Assembly (NCBI GenBank): GCA_002085385.1
Contig: NATO01000095.1
Span: 1-5,850, forward strand
Reading direction: 5' to 3'
DNA from: a candidate division Zixibacteria bacterium 4484_93
GTDB taxonomy: Bacteria > UBP14 > UBA6098 > 4484-93
Length of the DNA: 5,850 nt
The notes below the pieces were generated by a model. That model saw only the letters and a program-made list of their open reading frames with translations, had not been told where the DNA came from and ran no database searches. The stretch's first letter is position 1. Each line of letters starts with the position of its first letter. The position numbers and the translations under genes were made by a program. This document shows positions 1-5,574 of the stretch, piece after piece.

Positions 1-623
1 GTGGAGGAGACGATATCATAGTTTGCAACAAGTGCCCTGTAAAGAGGGATGTATGACTCCGACACACAATTTGATACGGGTGATGCAGAACCTGTTAATC
101 TGATGCGGAAATGAATGCTTTTATACACCCTCGCAATATGCTTTTCTCTTATGAGCTGCACACCTACAAACGACACCGGCAGAACCCTGAACTCCCTCAG
201 TATCCCGACATTGCCCGTTTTTGCAATGGATGTGGGATATGTGCTAAATTCGGAATAAAATTTTTCATCCCGATACAGATTTCCTGCGTCATCAGGAACA
301 GGTGCCCAGGTATCTATGTTGATTGGGATATCCTCGTAATCCGTATCGAGAATCTCAACCTCGCCACCGGTAGAAGTAGGTATGGCAACGAGTATGGATA
401 AAATAGGTATATCCGGTCTCGCTTCCTCATTATATGAGCCTGCCATATCGAAGCTCAGCTTTGTGTATCCTCCAACGGATACCTGCTCGAATTCGGGAAG
501 CCTCACCACACCTTCAATAGATGAGTTGTCCTGATTTTCTATCTCCACTCCGGCAAAAACTGGAACCGCAAGGATAAGCAAAAGACAAAAGGCAAACAAA
601 GTTCTCACCTTTCCCCCTTTCAT
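1..623 (-). CDS. Exported C25 (gingipain-like) peptidase, N-terminal propeptide part, cut by the window edge
   Basis: About 207 codons are open from the start to the left edge, so the 3' end is missing. The protein begins with a signal peptide: a basic start, then a hydrophobic run (LFAFCLLLILAVPVFA) with a signal peptidase I site after VFA. The rest resembles the Propeptide_C25 domain that precedes gingipain-type cysteine peptidases: 'RPDIPILSILVAIPTS', then 'EVEILDTDYEDI', 'WAPVPD', a 'FYSEFSTYPTS' segment, 'GILREFRVLPVSFVGVQ' and a final strand 'YKSIHFRIRLTG'. The catalytic His/Cys domain would lie outside the window, so peptidase activity is inferred. The ATG overlaps the stop of the upstream amidohydrolase gene as ATGA but has no visible ribosome site. 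A GTG five codons later (608) follows AAAGGGGG and gives a cleaner signal peptide starting MRTLF; it is a serious alternative start. Such proteins in FCB bacteria are often exported by type IX secretion, but no sorting domain is visible here. Family call fairly sure, function less so. Confidence 0.7.
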   Translation of the reverse strand, partial: MKGGKVRTLFAFCLLLILAVPVFAGVEIENQDNSSIEGVVRLPEFEQVSVGGYTKLSFDMAGSYNEEARPDIPILSILVAIPTSTGGEVEILDTDYEDIPINIDTWAPVPDDAGNLYRDEKFYSEFSTYPTSIAKTGNVGILREFRVLPVSFVGVQLIREKHIARVYKSIHFRIRLTGSASPVSNCVSESYIPLYRALVANYDIVSS

Positions 624-1405
624 CTGAAATATAGTCTGGTTCTTCTGTCGTCAAATATATTGTTATCTCCGGTAATGTTCTTGTCAAGAGCCTCTGTCGG
701 GTCAATCTCTACGATTGTTATCTCCTCGGAATCAGTGCTTCCCTCGGCGAGAATCTTGCCTGTGGGGGAGTAGATGATGCTTCCACCCGTGAAGGTAAGC
801 TTTTTTCCTCCGACCGATTCGCTTCCTATCCTGTTCGATGTTATTGTAAAGACCCTGTTCTCCACTGCACGTGCATACATTGCCTTCTGGCAGTATGGCA
901 TAACGAGGTTTGCACTGTGAGCGATGACCTGTGCACCCTTGAGAGCAAGTGTCCTTGCCGCCTCCGGGAATAGCCAGTCAAAGCAGACCATAAGACCTAT
1001 CTTTATCCCCTTGAGTTCGACGGAGACAAAACCTGTATCCCCAGGAGCAAATAGATATTTCTCCCCGTTGAAAAGATGCACTTTCCTATAGAGAAATTCT
1101 CCTGCAGGTGAAACAAGAAACTGCGAGTTGAAGATTTTGTTATTCGATATTTCAGGGAACCCACCGGCGATAGCCATATCCTTTTCCTTAGCTATGTCCG
1201 AGATTGCTTTTATCGTTTCACCATCGGGGAACTTCTCGGCGACCGACAGCAGTTCTCTCTTCGAGCTGAAGAGATACCCTGTGGCGAACAGTTCAGGCAG
1301 GACGACGAGCTCTGCCTCGACCGACTCGAGGAACTGTATCACTCGCTTAATATTCTTATCGACTGCGAGACGCTCAGGGTGGAATTGAAGATAACCTACC
1401 TTCAT
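620..1405 (-). CDS. Carbon-nitrogen hydrolase (nitrilase superfamily), PaNit-like
   Basis: This is a complete 261-residue cytoplasmic enzyme of normal length for the nitrilase superfamily, which hydrolyses non-peptide C-N bonds in amides, nitriles or carbamoyl compounds. The catalytic triad is visible: Glu38 in LPELFATGY, Lys108 in YRKVHLF and Cys141 in GLMVCFDWLFPEAAR. The structural second glutamate is Glu115. From memory, the CFDW-FPE-ART block, 'SANLVMPYCQ', 'RAVENRVFTIT' and the C-terminal 'NDIFDDRR-YFR'-like ending resemble the archaeal Pyrococcus nitrilase group (PaNit/PH0642) more than N-carbamoylputrescine amidase or omega-amidase. The exact substrate cannot be read from sequence. 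The ATG at 1405 follows AAGGGC with 5-base spacing and overlaps the aldolase stop codon as ATGA. Its own TGA overlaps the ATG of the C25-type gene in the same way. It is therefore an inner gene of a tightly coupled operon. Confidence 0.88.
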   Translation of the reverse strand: MKVGYLQFHPERLAVDKNIKRVIQFLESVEAELVVLPELFATGYLFSSKRELLSVAEKFPDGETIKAISDIAKEKDMAIAGGFPEISNNKIFNSQFLVSPAGEFLYRKVHLFNGEKYLFAPGDTGFVSVELKGIKIGLMVCFDWLFPEAARTLALKGAQVIAHSANLVMPYCQKAMYARAVENRVFTITSNRIGSESVGGKKLTFTGGSIIYSPTGKILAEGSTDSEEITIVEIDPTEALDKNITGDNNIFDDRRTRLYFR

Positions 1406-2052
1406 CTCTTGCCCTTGAAGAATGATAGAATTCTCTTCACTCCATCCTCTGGTATATATTCTGGCTCACCGAGCAGGTAGCACAGATATGCAATCTTTGA
1501 TAGATGTTCGAGTGTTTCCATTCGTGCGACTGCATCGTAGATGTCTTTGCCAAATGTTACTGCTCCGTGGTTAGAGAGGATGATGGCATTGAACCCTTTT
1601 ATGTATGGTCTGACCGACTCCGAGACCTCCTCTGTCCCGGGGACGGCAAATGGAGCAACGGGGACATCTTTTCCGAGCCTCACAAGAGATTCGGATAAAA
1701 GCTCTGTCGGGATACTCCTTCCAGAAACAGAGAGCGAAAGTGTAAATACCGGGTGAGCGTGAACCACGGAGAAAACATCTGCTCTCTCCCGGTAGATAGA
1801 AAGATGCATCATCATCTCGGATGAGGGGGAGCCGTTCCCCTCGAGGAGGTTGCCATCTATGTCTGTGAGCAGTATTTCCTCTGCTGTTAGATTTTCCTTG
1901 AAACGGGTTGTCGGAGTGATTAAAATTTTAGATTTATCTACTTGAACCGAGATGTTCCCATCTGTTGCGGGGAGAAAATCTATCCCTCCATTGGTAAGCC
2001 TTCTCGATGCCCAGAGTATCTCTTCACGCTCTCTTTTATACTGCATTTCCAT
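1402..2052 (-). CDS. Class II aldolase/adducin family protein (FucA-type, zinc-dependent)
   Basis: The 216-residue protein has the usual length of L-fuculose-1-phosphate aldolase and relatives, which cleave sugar phosphates to DHAP and an aldehyde using zinc. All key residues are present: the phosphate-binding 'TDGNIS' (Asn33) and 'SPSSE' (Ser77-Ser78), catalytic Glu79, and zinc ligands His98 and His100 in 'VVHAHP' and His162 in 'SNHGAVTFG'. An active enzyme is therefore expected. The family also holds ribulose-phosphate epimerases (AraD), methylthioribulose-1-phosphate dehydratase (MtnB) and the 5-deoxy/methylthio-ribulose-1-phosphate aldolases (Ald2). The motifs do not separate these, so no gene symbol is given. 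The ATG at 2052 has AAGGTGA just upstream; Met3 (2046) is a weaker alternative. Only 3 bases separate it from the nucleotidase gene, and its stop overlaps the amidohydrolase start. Location next to a nucleotidase suggests a pentose-phosphate substrate, which is inference. Confidence 0.88.
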   Translation of the reverse strand: MEMQYKREREEILWASRRLTNGGIDFLPATDGNISVQVDKSKILITPTTRFKENLTAEEILLTDIDGNLLEGNGSPSSEMMMHLSIYRERADVFSVVHAHPVFTLSLSVSGRSIPTELLSESLVRLGKDVPVAPFAVPGTEEVSESVRPYIKGFNAIILSNHGAVTFGKDIYDAVARMETLEHLSKIAYLCYLLGEPEYIPEDGVKRILSFFKGKR

Positions 2053-2055
2053 CTC

Positions 2056-2062
2056 TCACCTT
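2056..2062 (-). promoter_or_regulatory. Ribosome binding site of the aldolase gene, made from the nucleotidase stop region
   Basis: AAGGTGA ends 3 bases before the aldolase ATG at 2052, and AGGTGA is complementary to the 16S rRNA 3' end. The TGA in this motif is the nucleotidase stop codon (final codons ATA AGG TGA). Ribosomes ending the first gene thus sit on the initiation site of the second, which supports coupled translation and the choice of start. Confidence 0.55.
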
Positions 2063-3864
2063 ATAAGAACTGCTTTCTGTGGTTTGCTGTTCGGTATATC
2101 TTCCTTGACAAGGTACACCCCTGACGAGAGCCGGTTTCCAGAATTATCTTTCCCATCCCAGGTGTGGTTTTCTGCGGGTAACCTCCGGATGAGTTCACCC
2201 TTTATATTGAATATGAGAATATCTCTGTTTGTTCCAGTTTTTATGCTCAGAGTTGAGTTGAACGGGTTTGGATAGATAGACAAAGAGCTGCTTTTTTCTT
2301 CTGGCTTTTCCTCGATACCCGTTTCCTCGAGGATAATCCTACCCTCGGTGGCTGCTGAAAGTGCTCTTTCAGGGTGCTCGATTATGTAGTCTCTGACTGC
2401 TTCGAATTCTGTTATTGGCAGGGTATCAGCACTGTCGGGGAAGATGTATAGCGATGGTAGCATCTCGTAGAAAAACTGGCTTATCACCACAGAGTAAGTG
2501 GCGGCATCTAAGAGCGGCTCCCCGTTCACAAGAACAGAGTCCCTTCTGACCGAAAAGGATGAGCCAGAGTTGTAGACGGTGTATCTCCCACCGGAGATGT
2601 ATATCAAAAGATTTCCAAGAGATAGCGGGAGGTTCAGGAGTCTATAAAGGGAGTTTCCTGAGATATACATCCTGATAATCCTTGATGTAAGGTATGTGCT
2701 TGAATCCAGCCCGATGGGGATTGTGCTGAAAAGCTCGTATCCATAAAGTATTCCAGGATATATGCCCTGCCTGACTGATTCGCTTGTTTCCAGTGCGACA
2801 TCGATGTCCGATGTTTTCTTTAAGGCATCGGTTACGAGGTTCCCGAGCGGTGTGTCGAGATACCCATCAATCCGAGAAGTGTCGGGAATGGCTTCGGGCA
2901 CATATATGAGTGGAGTGGTGTACATACCGGCAAGTGTCGGGATAGACTCGAGTATCTCGATTATAGAATCGAGGGACGATGAGATAGCAGGGTCAGGATA
3001 GACAGATGAATCCACAGGTATGACCTCATAATCTAATATACGGTTCTCCTCACCGAGCTCGATTGTTAGCTCGCCGAGATACCGGTTGTAACAACCCACC
3101 TGGAGAATGTAAGTTGTGTCGCCCTCCGGGTTCTGCACAGGAATTGGTGTGGTAAATAGGTAGTGGTCGTGTCCACCAACGATTATCTGTATCCCGGAAA
3201 CTGCCTCAGCAACCCTTCTATCGCCGGCAACACCGAGGTGAGACAGAAGGATTATCAAATCGCAGCCGCGCGAGCTGAGCGTGTCAACCATATTTTCTGC
3301 CGATGTCACAGGGTCTGTGAAAAGAACAGGTGACGGAGAGGAGATGTAGTTTGTCTCCTGGGTGGTTAGCCCGAATATCCCGACGCGGAAATGTGGGAAA
3401 TCCTTTATATAAAACGGCTCGACAAGCTCGGCAAGTTCAGGGAAACGGGATGCATCCATATTCGCCGATAGATAGTGAAATTCCTCTGTGGATTCTGCCT
3501 CTATGAGAGTATTATATAGCCTTTCTGGTCCCCTATCGAACTCGTGGTTACCAATGGTCAAAGCCTCGAATCCGAGCCTGTGAATGAGTCGTAACTCCTC
3601 AACCCCGGAGAAGCAGTTGAACATTATGCCCCCCAAAAAGAAGTCGCCAGCGTGGAGGATAAGGCTGTTTGTAGAGCTTCTCCTTTCCTCCTGTATCAGT
3701 GTGGACAGTCTGTCCATACCGCCGTATATACCCTTGCCTGTCTCATCCTCGGGCCCGAATGCAACGAGATGCGAGTGGCTATCGTTTGTATGAAGGATAA
3801 CAAGAGTATCGGAGGCTTGGAGGCAACCACTGAATAACAGAACAAAAACAATAATCCAGCGCAT
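2056..3864 (-). CDS. Exported 5'-nucleotidase-like metallophosphoesterase with C-terminal sorting-type domain
   Basis: The 602-residue protein starts with an export signal (MRWIIVFVLLFSGC), possibly a lipoprotein signal with Cys14 although Phe at -3 is not ideal. Residues about 20-240 form a calcineurin-like phosphoesterase domain with the two-metal motifs HTNDSHSH (Asp28, His30), HAGD (Asp74), IGNHEFD (Asn106, His107), LLSHLG (His209) and VGGHDH (His232, His234). Residues about 332-495 match the 5'-nucleotidase C-terminal domain, beginning with TPLGNL at 338-343. The usual NGGGIR substrate loop reads TSESVR at 360-365, so the preferred nucleotide or ester is uncertain. A short linker is followed by a FlgD-like/type IX secretion sorting-type domain at about 529-602, starting SIYPNPFNSTLSI, with WDGKDNSGNRLSSGVYLV in its second half. 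UshA-type enzymes release phosphate from nucleotides outside the cytoplasm. The ATG at 3864 follows AAGGA with 5-base spacing, and the gene is first in a four-gene operon. Confidence 0.87.
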   Translation of the reverse strand: MRWIIVFVLLFSGCLQASDTLVILHTNDSHSHLVAFGPEDETGKGIYGGMDRLSTLIQEERRSSTNSLILHAGDFFLGGIMFNCFSGVEELRLIHRLGFEALTIGNHEFDRGPERLYNTLIEAESTEEFHYLSANMDASRFPELAELVEPFYIKDFPHFRVGIFGLTTQETNYISSPSPVLFTDPVTSAENMVDTLSSRGCDLIILLSHLGVAGDRRVAEAVSGIQIIVGGHDHYLFTTPIPVQNPEGDTTYILQVGCYNRYLGELTIELGEENRILDYEVIPVDSSVYPDPAISSSLDSIIEILESIPTLAGMYTTPLIYVPEAIPDTSRIDGYLDTPLGNLVTDALKKTSDIDVALETSESVRQGIYPGILYGYELFSTIPIGLDSSTYLTSRIIRMYISGNSLYRLLNLPLSLGNLLIYISGGRYTVYNSGSSFSVRRDSVLVNGEPLLDAATYSVVISQFFYEMLPSLYIFPDSADTLPITEFEAVRDYIIEHPERALSAATEGRIILEETGIEEKPEEKSSSLSIYPNPFNSTLSIKTGTNRDILIFNIKGELIRRLPAENHTWDGKDNSGNRLSSGVYLVKEDIPNSKPQKAVLIR

Positions 3865-3890
3865 ATTATTCCTTTATGATATAGGCTTAT

Positions 3891-3921
3891 CAAATATAAT
3901 TTGTTTATCCGGGAAATCAAA
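3891..3921 (-). promoter_or_regulatory. Predicted promoter of the nucleotidase-aldolase-amidohydrolase-C25 operon, Bacteroidetes type
   Basis: Read on the minus strand, TTTG (3921-3918) is followed by exactly 19 bases and then TATATTTG (3898-3891). This fits the published Bacteroidetes housekeeping pattern TTTG-N19-21-TAnnTTTG without mismatch. It can also be read as a sigma70-like TTGATT-N16-TATATT. Transcription would start near 3886, leaving a leader of about 22 bases that contains the AAGGA ribosome site at 3874-3870. The prediction is by eye only. Confidence 0.55.
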
Positions 3922-3963
3922 TAGTATTGAGATAAAAATTAAGGGGCGTCGCTTTCTGGAGGG

Positions 3964-4845
3964 TCAGGAGAGATACAGTCTCAGGTTTTTGCTTCTTGTT
4001 GCATGTTTCAGTCTTCTTATCGCCTTTTCTTTTATCTGACGCACCCGCTCCCTTGTGAGATTGAACCGGTCGCCTATCTCCTCGAGGGTTAGCTGTCTTC
4101 CCCTGTTTATCCCGAAGTACAGGCTTATTACCTCTGCCTCCCGTTCGGATAGTGTAGAGAGAACACGGTCTATCTCCTCGCGGAGTGAATCCTTCACAAG
4201 ATTATTCTCTGGAGATGGGAGTTTGTCATCCTGGAGAACATCTTTAAGGGAGTTTGAGTCGTTTGTTGAAAACGGAGCATCGAGCGATAGATGTGAGGTG
4301 GATATTCTGAGGGTGTTATCTATATCCCCCTTGTTCATATTCAGCTCCTCAGCCAGCTCCTCACTCGATGGTTTCCTACCCAGCTCCTGCTCCAGCTCAC
4401 TCTGTCTCTTGCCTATCTTGTGAAGGGTTCCTATTCTGTTGACCGGGAGTCGGATGATTCTTGATTGCTCTGCCAGTGCCTGCAGGATACTCTGCTTTAT
4501 CCACCAGACGGCATAGGATATAAACTTGAAGCCGCGCTCTTCGTCGAAACGCTTGGCCGCCTTGATAAGCCCGATATTACCCTCATTTATGAGGTCCTGA
4601 AGTAAAAGTCCTTGGTTCTGATACTGCTTGGCAATGCTGACGACAAACCTCAGGTTTGCCTTGGTAAGCTCTTCTAACGCCTCCTTGTCACCCTTCTTTA
4701 TCCGTTTGGCGAGTTCAACCTCTTCCTCGGGCTTTAGAAGCTCCGTTTCACCGATTTCCTTCATATAAAGGTCAAGAGACCGTTCTCTATCCCTTGGATA
4801 CTTTGTCCTTTTCTTCCTTGTTCCCCCGGGACGAGAGCTTGCCAT
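3964..4845 (-). CDS. rpoD: RNA polymerase primary-type sigma factor (RpoD/SigA family, short form without region 1.1)
   Basis: The 293-residue protein directs RNA polymerase to housekeeping promoters. After a basic N-terminal tail ([13 protein letters not shown]) come region 1.2 (about 23-57, [20 protein letters not shown]), region 2 with the core-binding segment [18 protein letters not shown] (84-101), and the -10 reading and melting segment [20 protein letters not shown] (108-127). Region 3 follows ([19 protein letters not shown], 128-146). Region 4 ends with the helix-turn-helix [19 protein letters not shown] and [10 protein letters not shown] (252-280). The length and near-identity to the Bacteroidetes-type factor, which also lacks the autoinhibitory region 1.1, suggest that this is the main sigma factor. 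A second paralogue elsewhere cannot be excluded. The ATG at 4845 has a very strong GGGAGGA ribosome site. The gene has its own near-consensus promoter, and no clear terminator follows it, so read-through into the nucleotidase operon is possible. Confidence 0.95.
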   Translation of the reverse strand: MASSRPGGTRKKRTKYPRDRERSLDLYMKEIGETELLKPEEEVELAKRIKKGDKEALEELTKANLRFVVSIAKQYQNQGLLLQDLINEGNIGLIKAAKRFDEERGFKFISYAVWWIKQSILQALAEQSRIIRLPVNRIGTLHKIGKRQSELEQELGRKPSSEELAEELNMNKGDIDNTLRISTSHLSLDAPFSTNDSNSLKDVLQDDKLPSPENNLVKDSLREEIDRVLSTLSEREAEVISLYFGINRGRQLTLEEIGDRFNLTRERVRQIKEKAIRRLKHATRSKNLRLYLS

Positions 4846-4899
4846 TAATCCTCCCTTTTTAAGGTTCTCCTCTCTTTCTAATAAGCAAATTTACTTAAA

Positions 4900-4927
4900 A
4901 TCATACAAAAAAATTCCCATTTGTCAA
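4900..4927 (-). promoter_or_regulatory. Predicted promoter of the sigma factor gene
   Basis: On the minus strand a perfect -35 box TTGACA (4927-4922) is followed by a 16-base spacer containing a run of seven T and then TATGAT (4905-4900), preceded directly by TG. The start point would be near 4893, giving a leader of about 48 bases with the strong GGGAGGA ribosome site at its end. It lies between the DUF494 stop and the sigma start, so the sigma gene can be transcribed on its own. Confidence 0.6.
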
Positions 4928-4936
4928 GAATTGGGA
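4907..4936 (-). terminator. Possible weak intrinsic terminator of the DUF494 transcript, overlapping the sigma promoter
   Basis: Read on the minus strand, TCCCA (4936-4932) can pair with TGGGA (4919-4915) around a 12-base loop, and the 3' arm is followed within two bases by a run of seven T (4913-4907). The layout is that of a rho-independent terminator, but the stem is only 5 base pairs and the loop is long, so it would be weak. The loop contains the -35 box of the sigma promoter, so the inverted arms might instead be an operator. Confidence 0.25.
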
Positions 4937-4964
4937 CGATAATTTTTTAACAAAGTAGATTTTT

Positions 4965-5411
4965 TTAGTTTATTGTATCGTTTATCCTGAAGAATGGAGA
5001 AAGTCCATCGAATTCATCCGGGTATGAACCCTCCAGTACCATATATGAGACGATAGCTTTGAGCGTTTCGAGGTCCATTTTTTCGTTCTCGGTCATCCCT
5101 GCTCGGGCAACTATCAACTCGAACTGTTCCCTGGTTATAACGCCCAGTTCCAGAAGCCGCAATATGTATCCCTGTGCCTTCAGGGTAAAGAACCGCTTTT
5201 CATTTTTTGAGAGAACCCGAACACCGGAGGGTTTCTTCCGCTTTGCACCTCCTTTTATGTGCTTGTTGAACCAGGTGATAGCGTAGTTAATCTCGTTGTC
5301 TGTGAACCCCTTATCCTCGAACTGCTTGAGAAGACGCTGGTCACTGGGTTTCACTGGTTCGGTCGAGTTCTCGGCAAGATACACTATAAGGTCAAACAGT
5401 TTCCCGTTCAC
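4965..5411 (-). CDS. DUF494 (Smg family) protein
   Basis: This 148-residue protein of unknown function matches the DUF494/Smg family in length and pattern. It begins 'MNGKLFDLIVYLAEN', followed by 'LLKQFEDKGFTDNEINYAITWFNKH'. The middle carries 'VRVLSKNEKRFF' and 'QGYILRLLELGVITREQFELIV', and the end 'MDLETLKAIVSYMVLEG'; each corresponds to conserved blocks of E. coli Smg. It appears all-helical, soluble and cytoplasmic, with no signal peptide. Family members often sit beside dprA or topA; here the next gene downstream is the sigma factor, 119 bases away with its own promoter. The start is GTG at 5411, preceded by a perfect AGGAGG with a rather short 4-base spacing; the nearby ATG at 5433 is out of frame. 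The family call rests on remembered Smg sequence, and the molecular role remains unknown. Confidence 0.8.
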   Translation of the reverse strand: MNGKLFDLIVYLAENSTEPVKPSDQRLLKQFEDKGFTDNEINYAITWFNKHIKGGAKRKKPSGVRVLSKNEKRFFTLKAQGYILRLLELGVITREQFELIVARAGMTENEKMDLETLKAIVSYMVLEGSYPDEFDGLSPFFRINDTIN

Positions 5412-5433
5412 GCTGCCTCCTGTAATTTTCCAT

Positions 5434-5461
5434 ATAATACATTTTTTTCATCGACAGTCAA
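5434..5461 (-). promoter_or_regulatory. Predicted promoter of the DUF494 gene
   Basis: On the minus strand TTGACT (5461-5456) is followed by a 16-base spacer with a run of seven A and then TATTAT (5439-5434), preceded directly by TG. Transcription would start near 5427, leaving a leader of only about 16 bases that holds the AGGAGG ribosome site (5421-5416). The spacing, the homopolymer run in the spacer and the TG before the -10 box are shared with the sigma gene promoter. Confidence 0.55.
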
Positions 5462-5501
5462 GTTATAAGTTTTAATTTTTCCTTTGTGTAATGGATTGCC
5501 C

Positions 5502-5512
5502 TCACCTCCTGA
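5502..5512 (-). other. Orphan perfect Shine-Dalgarno sequence in the spacer after the methyltransferase gene
   Basis: The minus strand reads TCAGGAGGTGA, with nine bases (AGGAGGTGA) complementary to the 16S rRNA 3' end. No ATG, GTG or TTG lies at a workable distance downstream. It sits between the methyltransferase stop and the DUF494 promoter. It may be the remains of a lost gene start or chance. The rest of the spacer from 5412 to 5574 holds only the DUF494 promoter, and no convincing gene or terminator. Confidence 0.4.
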
Positions 5513-5574
5513 TTTTTTCTGATGGTGTCGGCAGATAATGCCCGCTTTGCAACTGCTTTATTGACATAGTAGCT

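Noticed and set aside
111..401. Plus-strand open frame of 96 codons
   Set aside because: It is antisense to the C25 propeptide, which has a clear signal peptide and family pattern; this frame shows no recognisable motif.
514..705. Minus-strand frame of 63 codons across the amidohydrolase-C25 junction
   Set aside because: It overlaps the end of one real gene and the signal peptide of the next in a different frame; the C25 frame is far longer and makes sense.
1952..2275. Plus-strand open frame of 107 codons spanning the aldolase-nucleotidase junction
   Set aside because: It is antisense to two well-supported genes and has no ribosome site or family similarity.
3931..3963. Spacer after the sigma stop, checked for an intrinsic terminator
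   Set aside because: The GC-rich stretch has no complementary arm of useful length, although a short T run follows it on the minus strand.
4055..4423. Plus-strand open frame of 122 codons
   Set aside because: It lies wholly antisense to the sigma factor gene, is rich in Ser and Arg as expected of a complementary frame, and has no recognisable domain.
4846..4870. CCTT-AAA-AAGG palindrome beside the sigma gene ribosome site, considered as a translation-blocking hairpin
   Set aside because: A 4 base-pair, AT-containing stem with a 3-base loop is too weak to suggest regulation.
5526..5550. Short GGCA/TGCC hairpin after the methyltransferase gene, considered as a terminator
   Set aside because: The stem is only 4 base pairs and no T run follows on the minus strand.
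5502..5567. Minus-strand ATG frame of 21 codons after the methyltransferase
   Set aside because: It has no ribosome site before its ATG and no recognisable composition or motif, and it ends inside the orphan Shine-Dalgarno sequence.
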